NCBI RefSeq assembly: GCF_009905375.1
Contig: NC_133652.1
Coordinates: 16,294,850 to 16,358,849, forward strand
Reading direction: 5' to 3'
Source of the DNA: Apium graveolens
Lineage: Eukaryota > Streptophyta > Magnoliopsida > Apiales > Apiaceae
DNA length: 64,000 bases
Positions 22,401 to 33,753 of this stretch are shown here, piece after piece. The notes beneath the pieces were generated by a model that ran no database searches, was not told the origin of the DNA, and saw nothing but the letters and a program-made list of their open reading frames with translations. A program made the position numbers and the translations under genes. The stretch's first letter is position 1, and every line of letters starts with the position of its first letter.

Positions 22401-22713
22401 TTCATCTCCAATGGTACATTACCCTTGTCTATAAATATAGTTAACCTCTTGATGTTGGCTATATTTGTTGAACCACTACAAACCTGTAAGAAATATGTAA
22501 AAAAAAATTTAATCATTTATTACCATATTGAAGTAATATATTCTATTTATAACAACATAAAATTTTAAAAACTTACTATTTTTAAAATATAGTTAACCAA
22601 TATAGCCAATATCATCGAAGTACAATGTCTTACAGATTCAACAAATTTTACATATTGTCTTACAGTTCCGGTTTAGCTAACCAATTATAGCCAACACCAT
22701 CTTAGAGATGCTC
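22401..22713. mobile_element. Degenerate MITE candidate
   Basis: The left end TCATCTCCAATGG and the right end (reverse complement GAGCATCTCTAAGATGG) are imperfect inverted repeats. Internal repeats of GTTGGCTATA and CTGTAAGAAATATGT also pair across the centre. GAGCATCTCCAA termini are common in plant MITEs. The right flank is TAA; the left flank is eroded. Confidence 0.45.
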
Positions 22714-22910
22714 TAACTTAATTTCGTGACTTCTGTATTATTTTTCATGTGTCCTGGTCCAACTAATATTTCTTTTTTTTTTTTCATTTTTTGTGTTTTT
22801 TATAACTATTTTTTGAATTGAATCTTTTTGTGTTATGTAATTTAATTTATATGTTTAATAATTTAATTTTTTATGTTCGGTATTTTTTTACGCTCGATGT
22901 TGAGTACTTA

Positions 22911-24864
22911 TGTAATAACCCCAATTTTTGGAATTTTTGAAACCTTGATGAATAGTAACTTTTGCTGACTATGCTGATTAAGAAAAATTATCAGACCACG
23001 CTATATAGGAGTACAGTTATGGAAATTCTAAGATCGTATTAGTATTCCATAAAGTAAATGAATGTATGCAAAGGTCGTCAGAATTCGAATTCGAACACTT
23101 TGATTTTTCCCGAAAATCCACCAGATACCGATAGAATTGAGTATAAGGTAACATGATTGAAAGAATTTTAATTCAAGGATTATAAATGAGGATCATTAAA
23201 GGATTATAAAATATTAGGAAAGATTTAGGGAAGCTCAAATAATGAGATCCCGGATATGATCCCTCAAACGGGTATCGAGAACGAAAGTTAAGCGAACCGT
23301 AAAACAAATACGCAACCAAGACATAAGCTTGTACAAGAATACAAGGTATTATGACATCATCAAACCACAAGACAAAGACATGTGGTAAATAGATGACACA
23401 AGCAAGATGACATAAGAATGACAAGGGGTTTTGTTTTGTTGGTTGATTTTGAGCCATGTAAAATTTACCATGGTAAAAAGCTAAAACATTTTCCAAGGCA
23501 AAAAGGAGAAGCAACCAAGCAAATATCATAAAACACAAAAATTAGAAGTTGACTTTTGCTTCCAAGAGCAAAAGCTCTCGGCCAAAACAAACCCAGCAAC
23601 TTTAAACTGCCATATCTCCTTCAATACTCACTCAAATGTTGTGTTCTATAGCTTGTTGGAAAGGTATTGAGATGGCCTACAACTCTTGTTCACAAGTCTC
23701 GTCCAAATTAGCATGGTAAGACCCTCTTTTTTACAGTTCTTTCAATCGGACTTTTAGAAACTTCAAATCCTAACTTTGTGTTCTTGATTTCTTTGATTAT
23801 TAGTGAGTTTGAAGGTTGAGTTTCTAAATGAGAAGCATGATCTTTGATTATTAGTAGTTTGATTTGAATTTGGAGTGATTTGGTGAATGAATCTTGTTAT
23901 AGTTAATAGAACTTGATTGTGGTTGGTTGAGGTGAAGAATATGAAGAATAAGGACTGATATAGTATTATTTAGTTGATGTTTTTATGTGTTAATGATTGT
24001 GGGTTGTTTGGTGAGGTTTTGGTGTAGTGAGAAACTTGGAAAACTCGTAAACATAGCCGTCGTAATGCCCATTTTCCTTAGACTGTTGTACATGAACCTC
24101 GGACCAGATAACTCACTGACCAATCTGTAACTTTGCCATGATTAGATAGTTCATGTTACGAGCTTCGTTTTGATATGTAGTTCGTTTGATTCCGATGTAC
24201 GGTTTAGGAGAAACGACCGTTTTAAGTAACGGCGTTTCGCGACCAAACCATTACCCCTCGCCTTACTTTGAAACCTTGGTTAAGGACCTTAAAGGACTAA
24301 TCGGAGTACGAATAATTTATGTAAAGTGTATTATGCAGTTGGTAAGGCACTCGTGAAAGAATCGCCTTAAAACCCTTAATGGTTAATTTATTAAAAATGG
24401 TGGAGCCGAGGGTACTCGAGCGACTTAAGTAAATCGTTAAGCGCGAAAGCGAACGTTAGGACTCTAAATGGTTAAAGTCTAGTTTCTTAAGCGACCGGGG
24501 TTTAATTCCGACTTATGTTGTTGTTCATAGGTTATTGGACCCACTCTAAGCTTAAGTCTACCCCAGAGCACTCATGCAAGTTTTCTACCCGTTATACTGT
24601 TGTTGTGATGTAAATATATGTATATGCATTATCTTGTGATAAGTGCATGATTGTTATTAGCAAATTTTGCGATATATTGGAGCATGCTGATATGGTATAT
24701 ATGCATGTCTGTTTCATAATCTTGATATCTAATTGTTGATTCAATTGCTTATAAGTTGCATAATACCTATGCTAGATATAAACAGTAGTTGCGTATACCC
24801 TTAGTATAGGGGATCCAAAGGTGAACATATTTTCTAAACCGGGAGACGATGTTCCCGAGTATAT

Positions 24865-24898
<34 letters not shown>

Positions 24899-26978
24899 AA
24901 TAGTTTTCAAAACTATTATTCGAATAAGGTTTATTCGATAACTTTATTTCACTTAATGAATATTATTTTGAATATTCATTCGAGGACTTATGACTCCGCT
25001 TATTTTATTTAATGAATATTGTTTTGAATACTCATTCAAGGACTTATGACTCCGCTTATTTTATTAAATAATATTCTTTATTTTATTAAACAATAATGTT
25101 TCGATAATCAAACTTATTTTCGATTATTCAAATAAAGATCGTACTTTCGTATAAGTATATCTTTGGTTATTTATTATTAATTTCAAGTATGAGTTTTCAA
25201 ACTTCTACTTCAATTATTTTTATAAAGATTATTCTTTATGGGAATATTATTTAAATAATAATATTCAGATATTTTCTAATATATTGGGACTGATTTATTT
25301 TATTAAATCAGCATTACTCCAAACATTCTTAAAAATATTTTCGAGTCTTCAAAATGATTTTTAAAGGTTAGGGCGGATCCCAAAACTCATTTTTATATTT
25401 AAGATCCTCCTTTCGAAGGAGATTTAAATACTCGCTCAAAACATGAGGGATCCGGCTCTGTGGTGTGTTTTATATTCGCAACAAGGTTGCTATTTTGATA
25501 AAAAAGTTTTTGATTACTTACCCAATACTCGGGAAGTAAAATTCTTGGAACAAGTTAATCCACTAACAGGCATCGCCTGGGAAATATCGGTGAGTTTTCC
25601 TTTCCAACTAGATACGACTTCTTGGTGGAGCCGTATCAACAAGTTTCTACTTGGGGAAAATGGGGACGAGCTTTACGTTTCAGAGTCATGGATTTCATCT
25701 GAACTAGGAGTGGCGTAAGTGGTCGAGTGGCGCCAGCCCAACCTTATTATATTGGCCCAAATGGCCTGGAAGTTCCGCAAGACGGTACATTCCCTAGGAG
25801 TCCAGTGTTCGGTTGACAAGTAAATTCGACAGGTTCTCCTCTACATGTAGAAAATGATGGGGTTGCACTACTACGATTGATCATCGTAAGTGGTCTTCCT
25901 GGCGCGGCAAACTCCCGTAATGAGTTCAACATCCAATTGGATAATTCTGCAACACTACCCAGAGCACTTCGATAGAAAGGCTACGGTTGGGCGATTGTTG
26001 AGTGTTGGCAGGGTCAAGTTTTCAAAATGATGTTTGCATCAAATGAAGTATCTCATGACTTCATTTTATTTTGATGATATTTTAAAGATTGATTCTATAC
26101 AAGTTTTGTCTTGTAGCTTAATCTATGGGATGAACTATTTATACATTGAACGGTGGTAGTTCAAGTAGTATTCGGAAAAGATATAAGTATATTGGAGTAT
26201 CTTGTAACTTCATCTTTTAAACTTATATCTAGTTAATGATTGTCTTATGAATGACAAAGGTTTCTAGAAAAACGTTGAGACAAGGTTAGATATATGAGTT
26301 CACCTTGCAACGATATTTTTATACAATTATACACTGGAACTCTGTGTGTATTATGCATGGAAGAGAACTTCCAAGATTTTGAAAAGTATATATGTATATA
26401 TACTGAATATTTTGCGACCTCATCGCATTAAGATATCAAATTTGGTTCATTTCTTTTGATCAAGACTTTCATGAGTACTATGAGAATGCTCATATATTGT
26501 TAATTATTATACATATTATTTCGGTGAGCTTGTTGCTCACCCTTACTTTCTTCTTTCATCACACAACATCAGATAGACAAGATGAACAAGACCAAGCTCC
26601 CAATTCGCGAGCGGATAGGAAACGTTCCGCAGTTTCCTATAGGCGTTGATGTCGCTGTAGCTGAGGTAGGAACTACCAATAGGCTAGGCTTTCAACTTTT
26701 GACGTACCAGATTTATGTATATTTATGAATTATAATAATGGCAAAGAAATGTAAATTTATTCAGATACCCTTTTAAGGTGTATTGGAATTTAATTGTGGA
26801 ATAAAACGACTTGTGATTATTTTTGGATATTCATCTCTGAGACTATAACTTGTGGTGTGTGTGTTTATGGTGGGGTCACAGTACAGAGTAGTTGATTATT
26901 TATTAAGATTGGGTGTTATTAAGGGAAATGAAACTCGTGACAACCCGGATCCCCGACCCCGGATTTGGGGGTGTTACA
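22911..26978 (+). mobile_element. Solo LTR of the Gypsy-E giant-LTR family
   Basis: 4068 bp, starting TGTAATAACCCC and ending GGGGGTGTTACA, like both LTRs of Gypsy-E. It is flanked by a perfect 5-bp duplication ACTTA (22906-22910, 26979-26983), the mark of LTR-LTR recombination that removed the interior. It is distinctly more diverged from the Gypsy-E LTRs than they are from each other. A block at about 25540-25990 is not alignable to them. Open frames inside it (for example 25443-25718) have no recognisable domain. Confidence 0.95.
24946..25065 (+). repeat. 56-bp tandem repeat in solo LTR (2 units)
   Basis: The unit contains GAATATTNTTTTGAATANTC followed by ATTCNAGGACTTATGACTCC. The same array has 2 units in the first Gypsy-E LTR and 4 in the second. 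Confidence 0.85.
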
Positions 26979-26983
26979 ACTTA

Positions 26984-27386
26984 ATTTTTATTTTTCATGT
27001 TTAATAATAAAAATATGAAAAAAAATGATATCAAAAGCAGTTATTAATGTCACGTCAGTCTAACAAACATGGCGTTAGATGTCATATAGTATACATTAAT
27101 CTGGATCATTGAAAACAAACTGATCCAACGGTAATTATTATAGTTACTCGGTTATCCACGAAAATGGTTACCCGTTCCCGTCTCTCTCCATATATATCAT
27201 AATATGTAAATATGTAGTTGTTAAAATTTTTCTTTACATTTTTACCCTTAGATACTAAGCATTTGACGAAACACTATTGAGTGTTTAAAATTTTATTATT
27301 CAGCCACTTTTGCGCTAGCTTTCATAATTGGGCTAATTCTGTGAAAAGAAATTGTTATGATCACTTTAATGCAATTAAGTCTTATA
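26984..27386. other. Spacer, no gene seen
   Basis: A+T-rich DNA between the solo LTR duplication and the next MITE; nothing recognisable. Confidence 0.5.
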
Positions 27387-27634
27387 CTCTCTTCGTCCCA
27401 CTGAATTATTTATATAATTTTTTATCATATTTGTCACGTATTTTTAGACTAATATCAAATAAAATTCTCTTATTTATTTTTAAAATTTTCTTTTCAGATA
27501 TATAAATGTTTAAACATTATATTTTTATTTTAAAAAAAATATTCAAAATTATTTAGAAAATTATGTTTTACGAGAACATTAAAATACGTACCGATCATCG
27601 TACTCCGGCTTAAAGAATCCCGGGATGGAGGGAG
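27387..27634. mobile_element. Stowaway-like MITE, second copy
   Basis: The left end CTCTCTTCGTCCCACTGAAT and right end AGAATCCCGGGATGGAGGGA are inverted repeats. The right arm holds TCCGGCTTAAAGAATCCC, matching the subterminal region of the MITE at 5964, so the two are one family in opposite orientation. TA precedes the left end; the right TA has mutated to GA. Confidence 0.75.
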
Positions 27635-28440
27635 GACGAACAAGAAAATTCGAGAGCTCATATTTTTACTCTACTCAGTGCCCCTATATCCTATGGAACA
27701 ACCTTGACTACCCTGAAATCCGGATCATCTAATATTATTTTTGACTGCTAGACGTGAATTTGGTAATATGATCATCAAAGCATTCGTTTTTTTCCCAGCA
27801 ATGCCAATCACTGTGCGCGTTAATAATAAAATAAATAAATGGGGTTAAAAGAAGTATGAACTCATGTAATTCAGAAAAGACACAAGTAATTTAAAAAATA
27901 CGTTTATTTTTTAGAATATATATGTGCGAGTAAGATTTATGAATATTATTAAATTTTGTTATTAACTTTTACGTTTTACCACTTATAAAAATCCCCTTAA
28001 TACATATTTGGGAGCATTTTTCACTCCCTCCCCTTTGATTTGTTAACAAAAAAATTTGGTACGGAGATTCAAATATGCGAATAGATTAAGTAGATTATGA
28101 GATTTATTAATATTGAAGTAAAAAATACATTTTTTCACTCCCTCACCTTTTCTTTTTCATTACTTCGACGGTCGAACCCTTTAATTTGTTAACAAATGAA
28201 TTATGTATGAAGCTTAAAAAACGATAATAAATTAAGATTTTCATTAATATTTAAGTAATAAATTAAAAAAAATAGAGCAAAATAATGAGAAGTAGTGGCT
28301 CAATTTAAGTTTTTAAGCTACAAAATATTTGTACTATTTATGAAAAAAGTTGAATGAAAAATATCACAAAATAGAAGGGGCAGAAAGTATACTTCACAGT
28401 GAAAATGAGAGTCATAAAAAAATAAAAAATAAAAAGGTAA
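27635..28440. repeat. Spacer with a 114-bp degenerate direct repeat
   Basis: TTTTTCACTCCCTC...TTTGTTAACAAA at 28017-28130 recurs at 28131-28260 with substitutions and a small insertion. No gene is visible in the rest. Confidence 0.5.
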
Positions 28441-28442
28441 AA

Positions 28443-28980
28443 GAAAGGCTCAGATCTATGAAGAACCAGGCAAACAGAGGGCAACACTGCCATGGCTGCA
28501 ACAACTTTGCCACGCCAAGATACAGGTCGCGTTCACTCAGTGCCCAATTTAACTCAGAAAAATATGAATTCATCATCACAGCCTCTTGTAAACATAACGG
28601 TGAAGGAGGGAGTAGTTTATATCTGTATATTGCATGCAACTTGCAAGTGTAGCGCAGTTGGATTTGGTGTGGTTCTGGTACAGGCGTCAGAACAAGATAA
28701 AATTAGGTAAATATAATTATTGTAGTTTCTTCTGCAGATGAAGATCGTGGTGTTACCAAAAGAAACCAGACAGTAACAGTAGTATTTCCACAAACAGAGA
28801 GGGGGCTTTTTGATTACAAGAGGAAATGGAAATCACTGGCTCTAAGAGAGGCAACTGCCCCTCCTACAAAACTCCCTTCTCTTTTGAGCCTCTTTCCTTT
28901 TTCCGAGTTTCATTTTCCCCTATTTTTGTCTCAGACCCTAACTCCTGTCTTTATACCACCGTTAACCTCTTGTTTTAGTT
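28443..28980 (+). ncRNA. Three-copy conserved module, copy 2 (unidentified)
   Basis: Homologous to 7656 and 30713. Blocks: AAGGCTCAGATCT (28445); GGGCAACACTGCCATGGCTG with ATG at 28492; CGCCAAGATACAGGTC; ATCATCACAGCCTCT; GAAATCACTGGCTCT (28829); and a stem CTCTAAGAGAG (28840-28850) / CTCTTTTGAG (28879-28888) with one mismatch and a bulge. A 72-codon frame opens at the ATG but is not shared by the other copies. Confidence 0.5.
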
Positions 28981-29200
28981 TCCTGTTTTGACCTTTGTGG
29001 TAAAGAAAAATTGGACAGTGCAAGGTTAGTTTTGTCATTTAACATTATTGTTCTTGATAATGTAACCTGTGGGTCCTCCACTTTATCCTTGAGTGGAACT
29101 GTGTAGAGTGCAGCCTGTCTACTTAACTCGACAGTCTCCACGTGTTACTGTCTATCCAATTTTATGTGCAACCGGTGGTACAAAAAACTAAACTTTGTTA

Positions 29201-30088
29201 GAGCAATTCCAAGAGTTTGGTCCAAATTTGGATCGAACCTTGATCTAAATTTGGACCGAACCTCTCTCTAACTCTAATAGGTTGGTCTAAATTTCGGTCC
29301 AAATCTCAAAATATTTATTTAATTATTTTAAGGTCTTATAATAATAAATATATTATTTTTGTATGATATAAGATATTATCTTTATATTTTATTATTATTA
29401 TTATTATTAATTACTTGTTTTATTTTAAAATTATTAATAAATCAATAATAGAATTCTAATTAAACTTCAAATATATATGAAAAATAGTAAACACATTTAG
29501 TTATAATTTTTATAATAAAATCGTTAATTAAACATTACATTCAAATAATAAAAATACAAATATTAATTAAATCTTAAAACATCGTTAACTAATACTAATT
29601 CTCAGAATTAGTATATTCTTCAATGATCTCAAAACAACCTAAATAGTTACGGACAATATTTTGACTATCTTGGAGGAAGTCGATTTAATTTGTCGGACTA
29701 AATTAATAATTTAGTTCTAATCGCATTTTCATTTATGTTGTGTTTCAAATTAAGTTTTAGGTGTTGTAATCTTTATTTTAATGTTAGAATGTATTCATAA
29801 TTTGAATTTAAGAAATGTAATGATATTTATTTAATCACGTTTAAATGCTTTTTAATTTAAATTATTATTTAAATAAATAATAATAATATCCTAATATCGG
29901 TTAATTGAATTTATAAATACCCGAAATCAAAATTTTATGTAATAAACTAAAAAAAATATATTAAAAACTATTATTTTAATCTCGGTCCAAATTTGGACCG
30001 ATCAATAGTGCCGGCCTAACCAGCGTTGGGTGAATTTGGAACGAAATCGGTCCAAATTTAGACCTTTAGGCCACTCTTGGAGTTCGAC
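29201..30088. mobile_element. PIF/Harbinger-like non-autonomous element (888 bp)
   Basis: The left end GAGCAATTCCAAGAG and the reverse complement of the right end, GTCGAACTCCAAGAG, are imperfect inverted repeats. TTA flanks both sides (29198-29200, 30089-30091), the duplication expected of PIF/Harbinger and Tourist elements. Subterminal regions repeat GGTCCAAATTTGGA and close variants on both arms, a likely transposase-binding pattern. The interior is A+T-rich with no ORF. Confidence 0.65.
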
Positions 30089-30091
30089 TTA

Positions 30092-30712
30092 CTTTTCATG
30101 ATTTTAAAGGTCACAACCTCCAACCTCCTCAGCTTAAGCATTACACTCGAACAATTCAAACAGTTTAAGTTGTATATTGCAAATTTAAATCAATCGAGGT
30201 AAATTGAAGTTAATAAATTCCGTTTGTTATTGTTCGTAGGAGGAGGAAGCAGCACTCGAAGCAAATACAACAGACTTGAGACTACTACTTGTATGATCTC
30301 TTAATTTTGATTATAAAAATTTTGAACAAAATTTAACCAAAAAAAGTTAAGAATTTTCTATCATTTTTAATTTATCTTTAACTACTTGCCTCAGTTTTTT
30401 AAAACTACTCTAATTATTAATTTATCGTATATTAGGAGACGGCTATCTATTTCTTTCTGTTAAATGATTTTAATTGATGTGATATATTTTTAATAATAAA
30501 ATATTAAATAAAAAATAAATATAGATAGTATCGATGAGCAAAACATCCTTATTCATATGAAGCAATTCACTAAAAATTAAAATTTTATATTATATTTGAG
30601 AATTGAGTTGAGTTAAGAGACCGTTAGACTTGCTCTGGCAAGTTTATTATACCAAACGGAAGCTGGTGATTTTAGGAAAAAACAATTAAAATTAAGAATA
30701 ACAAAAATGGAG
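30092..30712. other. Spacer, no gene seen
   Basis: No supported gene, RNA or transposon end. Confidence 0.5.
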
Positions 30713-31210
30713 GAGGCTCAGATTTGTGAAAATCAAGGAAGAGGGTAACACCGCCATGGCTGCAACCCATCCGGGTCGCCCCGCCAAGATACGGGTCACA
30801 TTCACTCTTACACCCGATTTTTAAGCTCAGGAAATATAAAACGATGATATCATCACAGCCTCTTAAATACTTTTATGTTCAAATATTCCATACAATTACA
30901 ACCCCACTTTATCTATTGACAAAATGATTTATTGGCACCACAACAATTGAGATTACAAGAAGAAGAATAAGATGATGATGATGATGATGATGGTGATGAA
31001 GTAGAGTGTGATCAAGTTGCATGCCTTTGTTTTTCTGTCAGCGTGTCTTTGTGTATGCACACACGCAGTAAAAACACACATAAGGGTTATCGATTTGGGT
31101 ATTAATGAAATCATAGGCTCAAAAGATTGAAGGATCTTAGCAGAGAGGGCAACTGACCCTTGCAAACATCCTTCTCTCTGCCGCCTCATTCATTTTCCTG
31201 AGCTTTTCTT
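30713..31210 (+). ncRNA. Three-copy conserved module, copy 3 (unidentified)
   Basis: Blocks: GAGGCTCAGATTTGTGA (30713); AACACCGCCATGGCTGCAAC with ATG at 30756; CGCCAAGATACGGGTCACAT; ATCATCACAGCCTCT; AAGGGTTATCGATT and GAAATCATAGGCTC (about 31108); and an 8-bp perfect stem GCAGAGAG (31140-31147) / CTCTCTGC (31174-31181). The ATG frame stops after 22 codons, unlike the other copies. A GAT microsatellite (30972-31000) sits in the unconserved middle. Confidence 0.5.
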
Positions 31211-31730
31211 TATTAAGTTATAATATCAAGGAAAGATGAAGGGAGGGGAAATGACAATGTGAGTTGACAATGGGCTAAATGGACATATTTAATTTGGGCT
31301 GGTTTGATATAATTGAAAATGGCTAATCGGAAAGAAATAGGATTTGTTAAAATGGACCAAACTTGGCACATTAACGACACTATTATATGTCTTATAAAAT
31401 TAGAAAGAGTTAAATGCACTTTATGTACTTGAATTATGCATTTGGTGTACTTAGTATATCTCAAGTGTTAATTAAGCATATTGCGTACCCTTGCTAAATA
31501 AAGAACTAGAAATTGTATGCTTCCGAGGAGTAGCTGTTTAATCCCGTTAATTTGCTCATTTTCCTCCTTTTTGCTTCCCTCTTTTTATCATTTTCTGTCC
31601 ATTTTCAATCACAGTTGAAGTATATTGAGAGAGCAAAAAAAAGAACGGACTTTGAAAGTCTTTTTTTAACTGTGCTAGCGAATATCTTGTACTCATTTGG
31701 GCAACCAGAGAAGACAATTTCTACCGATAC
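31211..31730. other. Spacer, no gene seen
   Basis: No supported feature; short open frames on both strands have no recognisable domain. Confidence 0.4.
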
Positions 31731-31759
31731 CGAACTCATGAATACCTATATGTATTATT

Positions 31760-32405
31760 CCAGTCAAGTTTTACCGAATCCGAATAATTCGGATTTGGAT
31801 TCAGGTTTAGGTTTAATTTTTAAATCCGAAACATTTTTGGGCCGGGTCTGGGTTTAAGGCCTACTGTTTTTAACCTGACCCAAAAAACCGAAACTCATTT
31901 TGTTCCGACCCGAATCCGATTCGAAACCCGTGTTAATATATAAATAATATTTTACATTTTAAAAGTATTAATATAATAGATAATATAATAAATTACTAAT
32001 ATTAGTACTAAAAAATATATTTTTTACAAATTATTGCATTTAAATCTAATATTATTATATCTATTATCGTTAAAAGTATTTTCAGTAGCATGTTCGATAC
32101 AAGTATTTTAAAGGTCAAGATTGTTTTATTTCATCAACAATTTTATTCTTAGAAATATGATCCATTGTCTTCTCTGAACCCTCTTGTTAACCCCAAAAAT
32201 TTCAATATCGCCGATGAGCACTTTACTAAATCAGATCCAAATAATTTTTCGCCGTGGAACTTAAAGTGCAATTTGGTAGAGACTATAAACCCGAACTCGA
32301 ACTGAACCCGAACAAAACCCGACGGGTTCGGGTTTGAAAAAAAATCGGGTTCGGGTTTGGTTTTTGCTAAACACGTTTCGACCGACCCGATTGCCATCCC
32401 TATGT
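31760..32405. mobile_element. CCCGAA-palindrome segment, hAT-type MITE candidate
   Basis: Both ends are rich in CCCGAAC/GTTCGGG motifs on both strands (31775-31930, 32285-32400), including the inverted pair GAACCCGAAC and GGTTCGGGTTT. The right edge reads GACCCGATTGCCATCCCTA, i.e. TAGGGATGGCAATCGGGTC on the other strand, a terminus common among plant hAT-like elements. I cannot find a matching left terminus or an 8-bp duplication. Confidence 0.35.
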
Positions 32406-32950
32406 ACAACTGGTTGTTTAACGAACAACAAGGACTAACAACAACGCCGATTATAAATTTCTTAGATGTGTATATGGTTCCAATAGTTTTAACTATTTTC
32501 GCTGAATTGATCCACCATCATGTCCTCGATGTTGCAATATAATTCCGGGTTAAATACATAGGCTTCAAGAGAACAAATAGTTGTTAAAGTCGATGCAAAA
32601 CAAAGAAGAAGTTGTAGAGGAAGTGGTTTATAAAAATTTTAATTGCGTTTGTTTGCATTTGGATGCGTTTCGGTTAGGGGTTTAGATTTTGTACTACGAA
32701 TTAAGTCGATGTTCGTTTCAAGTATGCCTTGTAAACATTCATTTATCTATCAATGTAATCTTAGATTATGTTTAACTTGTTTTGAATGCATATGTTGTCA
32801 TGGTTTTACTGTGAATTAGGCACAAAAAAATGCATATAAACTCTTTTAAAAACTCATAAAATATAAAGCAATTTATTTAGTAATATTCAAGATCATAATT
32901 GACAAGATGATAAACATCTAGGTACACAAAGATTTATTTAAAATCATTTT
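32406..32950. other. Spacer, no gene seen
   Basis: Nothing recognisable. Confidence 0.45.
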
Positions 32951-32973
32951 TAATAAGCGGGGTAGATTTATGC

Positions 32974-33473
32974 TTAGATAAGGTGTGTGATGGTAGATAG
33001 TGGCGCCGACATCTCATCGATCCCTCTATCTGCACCAATGAAGTGATTTGCCATCAAATTGACCCCTCCATTAGAATCCGTGAAGATTGGTTGGATGTCG
33101 ACATGAATCCGTGCCTCCCCCAACAACATACGTATCATGTCCACTAGCATAACCATTGGAAAGTACGGATCATTATTCTCAGTTGCAGCAATGACCGCTC
33201 TGCATTCCGAAAACACTACGATATTGATCTTGGCCTCTCCCAAGCCATCTTTAGGCCATAGTAAATGGCCCAAAGCTCAACCGTTACGAAATCGGTCAAG
33301 CCAATGTTGCCTCCTAAGCCTCTAACCCACCTTTCATTTTTCGTCATAAATTTGTATGCTATTGTGTTTGTTAAGCCTTCATTGTGCTTAACAAAAGCTG
33401 ATAACAAAATTAAATAGATATTAAGAGAGATTAAGGTAACAGAAACATTAAATCCTGTCACAAATAATAGCAA
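32974..33473 (-). pseudogene. RNase H-like (RVT_3) remnant, probably from a LINE
   Basis: Two minus-strand frames overlap by ~60 bp. 33473-33216 gives RWVRGLGGNIGLTDFVTVEL and AIYYGLKMAWERP; 33273-32974 gives VVFSECRAVIAATEN and LVDMIRMLLGEARIHVDIQP. Together they match the plant RNase H-like domain found at the C-terminus of LINE ORF2 and in domesticated relatives. The usual acidic residue of the ESDCRA motif is changed to SECRA. One frameshift near 33240. No upstream RT or start is present. Confidence 0.7.
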
Positions 33474-33753
33474 AAAGTGACCAAATTCTGGTTTAATGGA
33501 TTAATATAAAATTGTTACATATTAATGTGCCAACACAAATTGCACCATGCAATTTGACAAAAAACTGTGACAATGCACCACGAGTCTAGCATCAAAGCTT
33601 GATTAGAAAAGTGATATATCATAATAATCAAAAGATGCTACTAGAATTGATACCTAACTAACAAAGTAATACTACACTTCGAGATTTAAATCTATTAAAC
33701 CGAGTTTTTCTTAAACCCTTCAATTCTGTCATTTCTTGCATTCTCCAGTTGCT

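Noticed and set aside
26580..26729. A ~49-codon ORF (MN..K.PI.ER.GNVPQF) shared by all three giant LTRs (26580, 50077, 59614).
   Set aside because: Between the solo LTR and the Gypsy-E 5' LTR most base differences change the amino acid, so there is no sign of protein-level selection. It is homologous LTR sequence, not a gene.
30822..30834. AAGCTCAGGA and CCTGAGCTT motifs in module copy 3 resembling miR390 and its TAS3 target site.
   Set aside because: Only a partial match and not conserved in the other two copies; no tasiRNA core is present.
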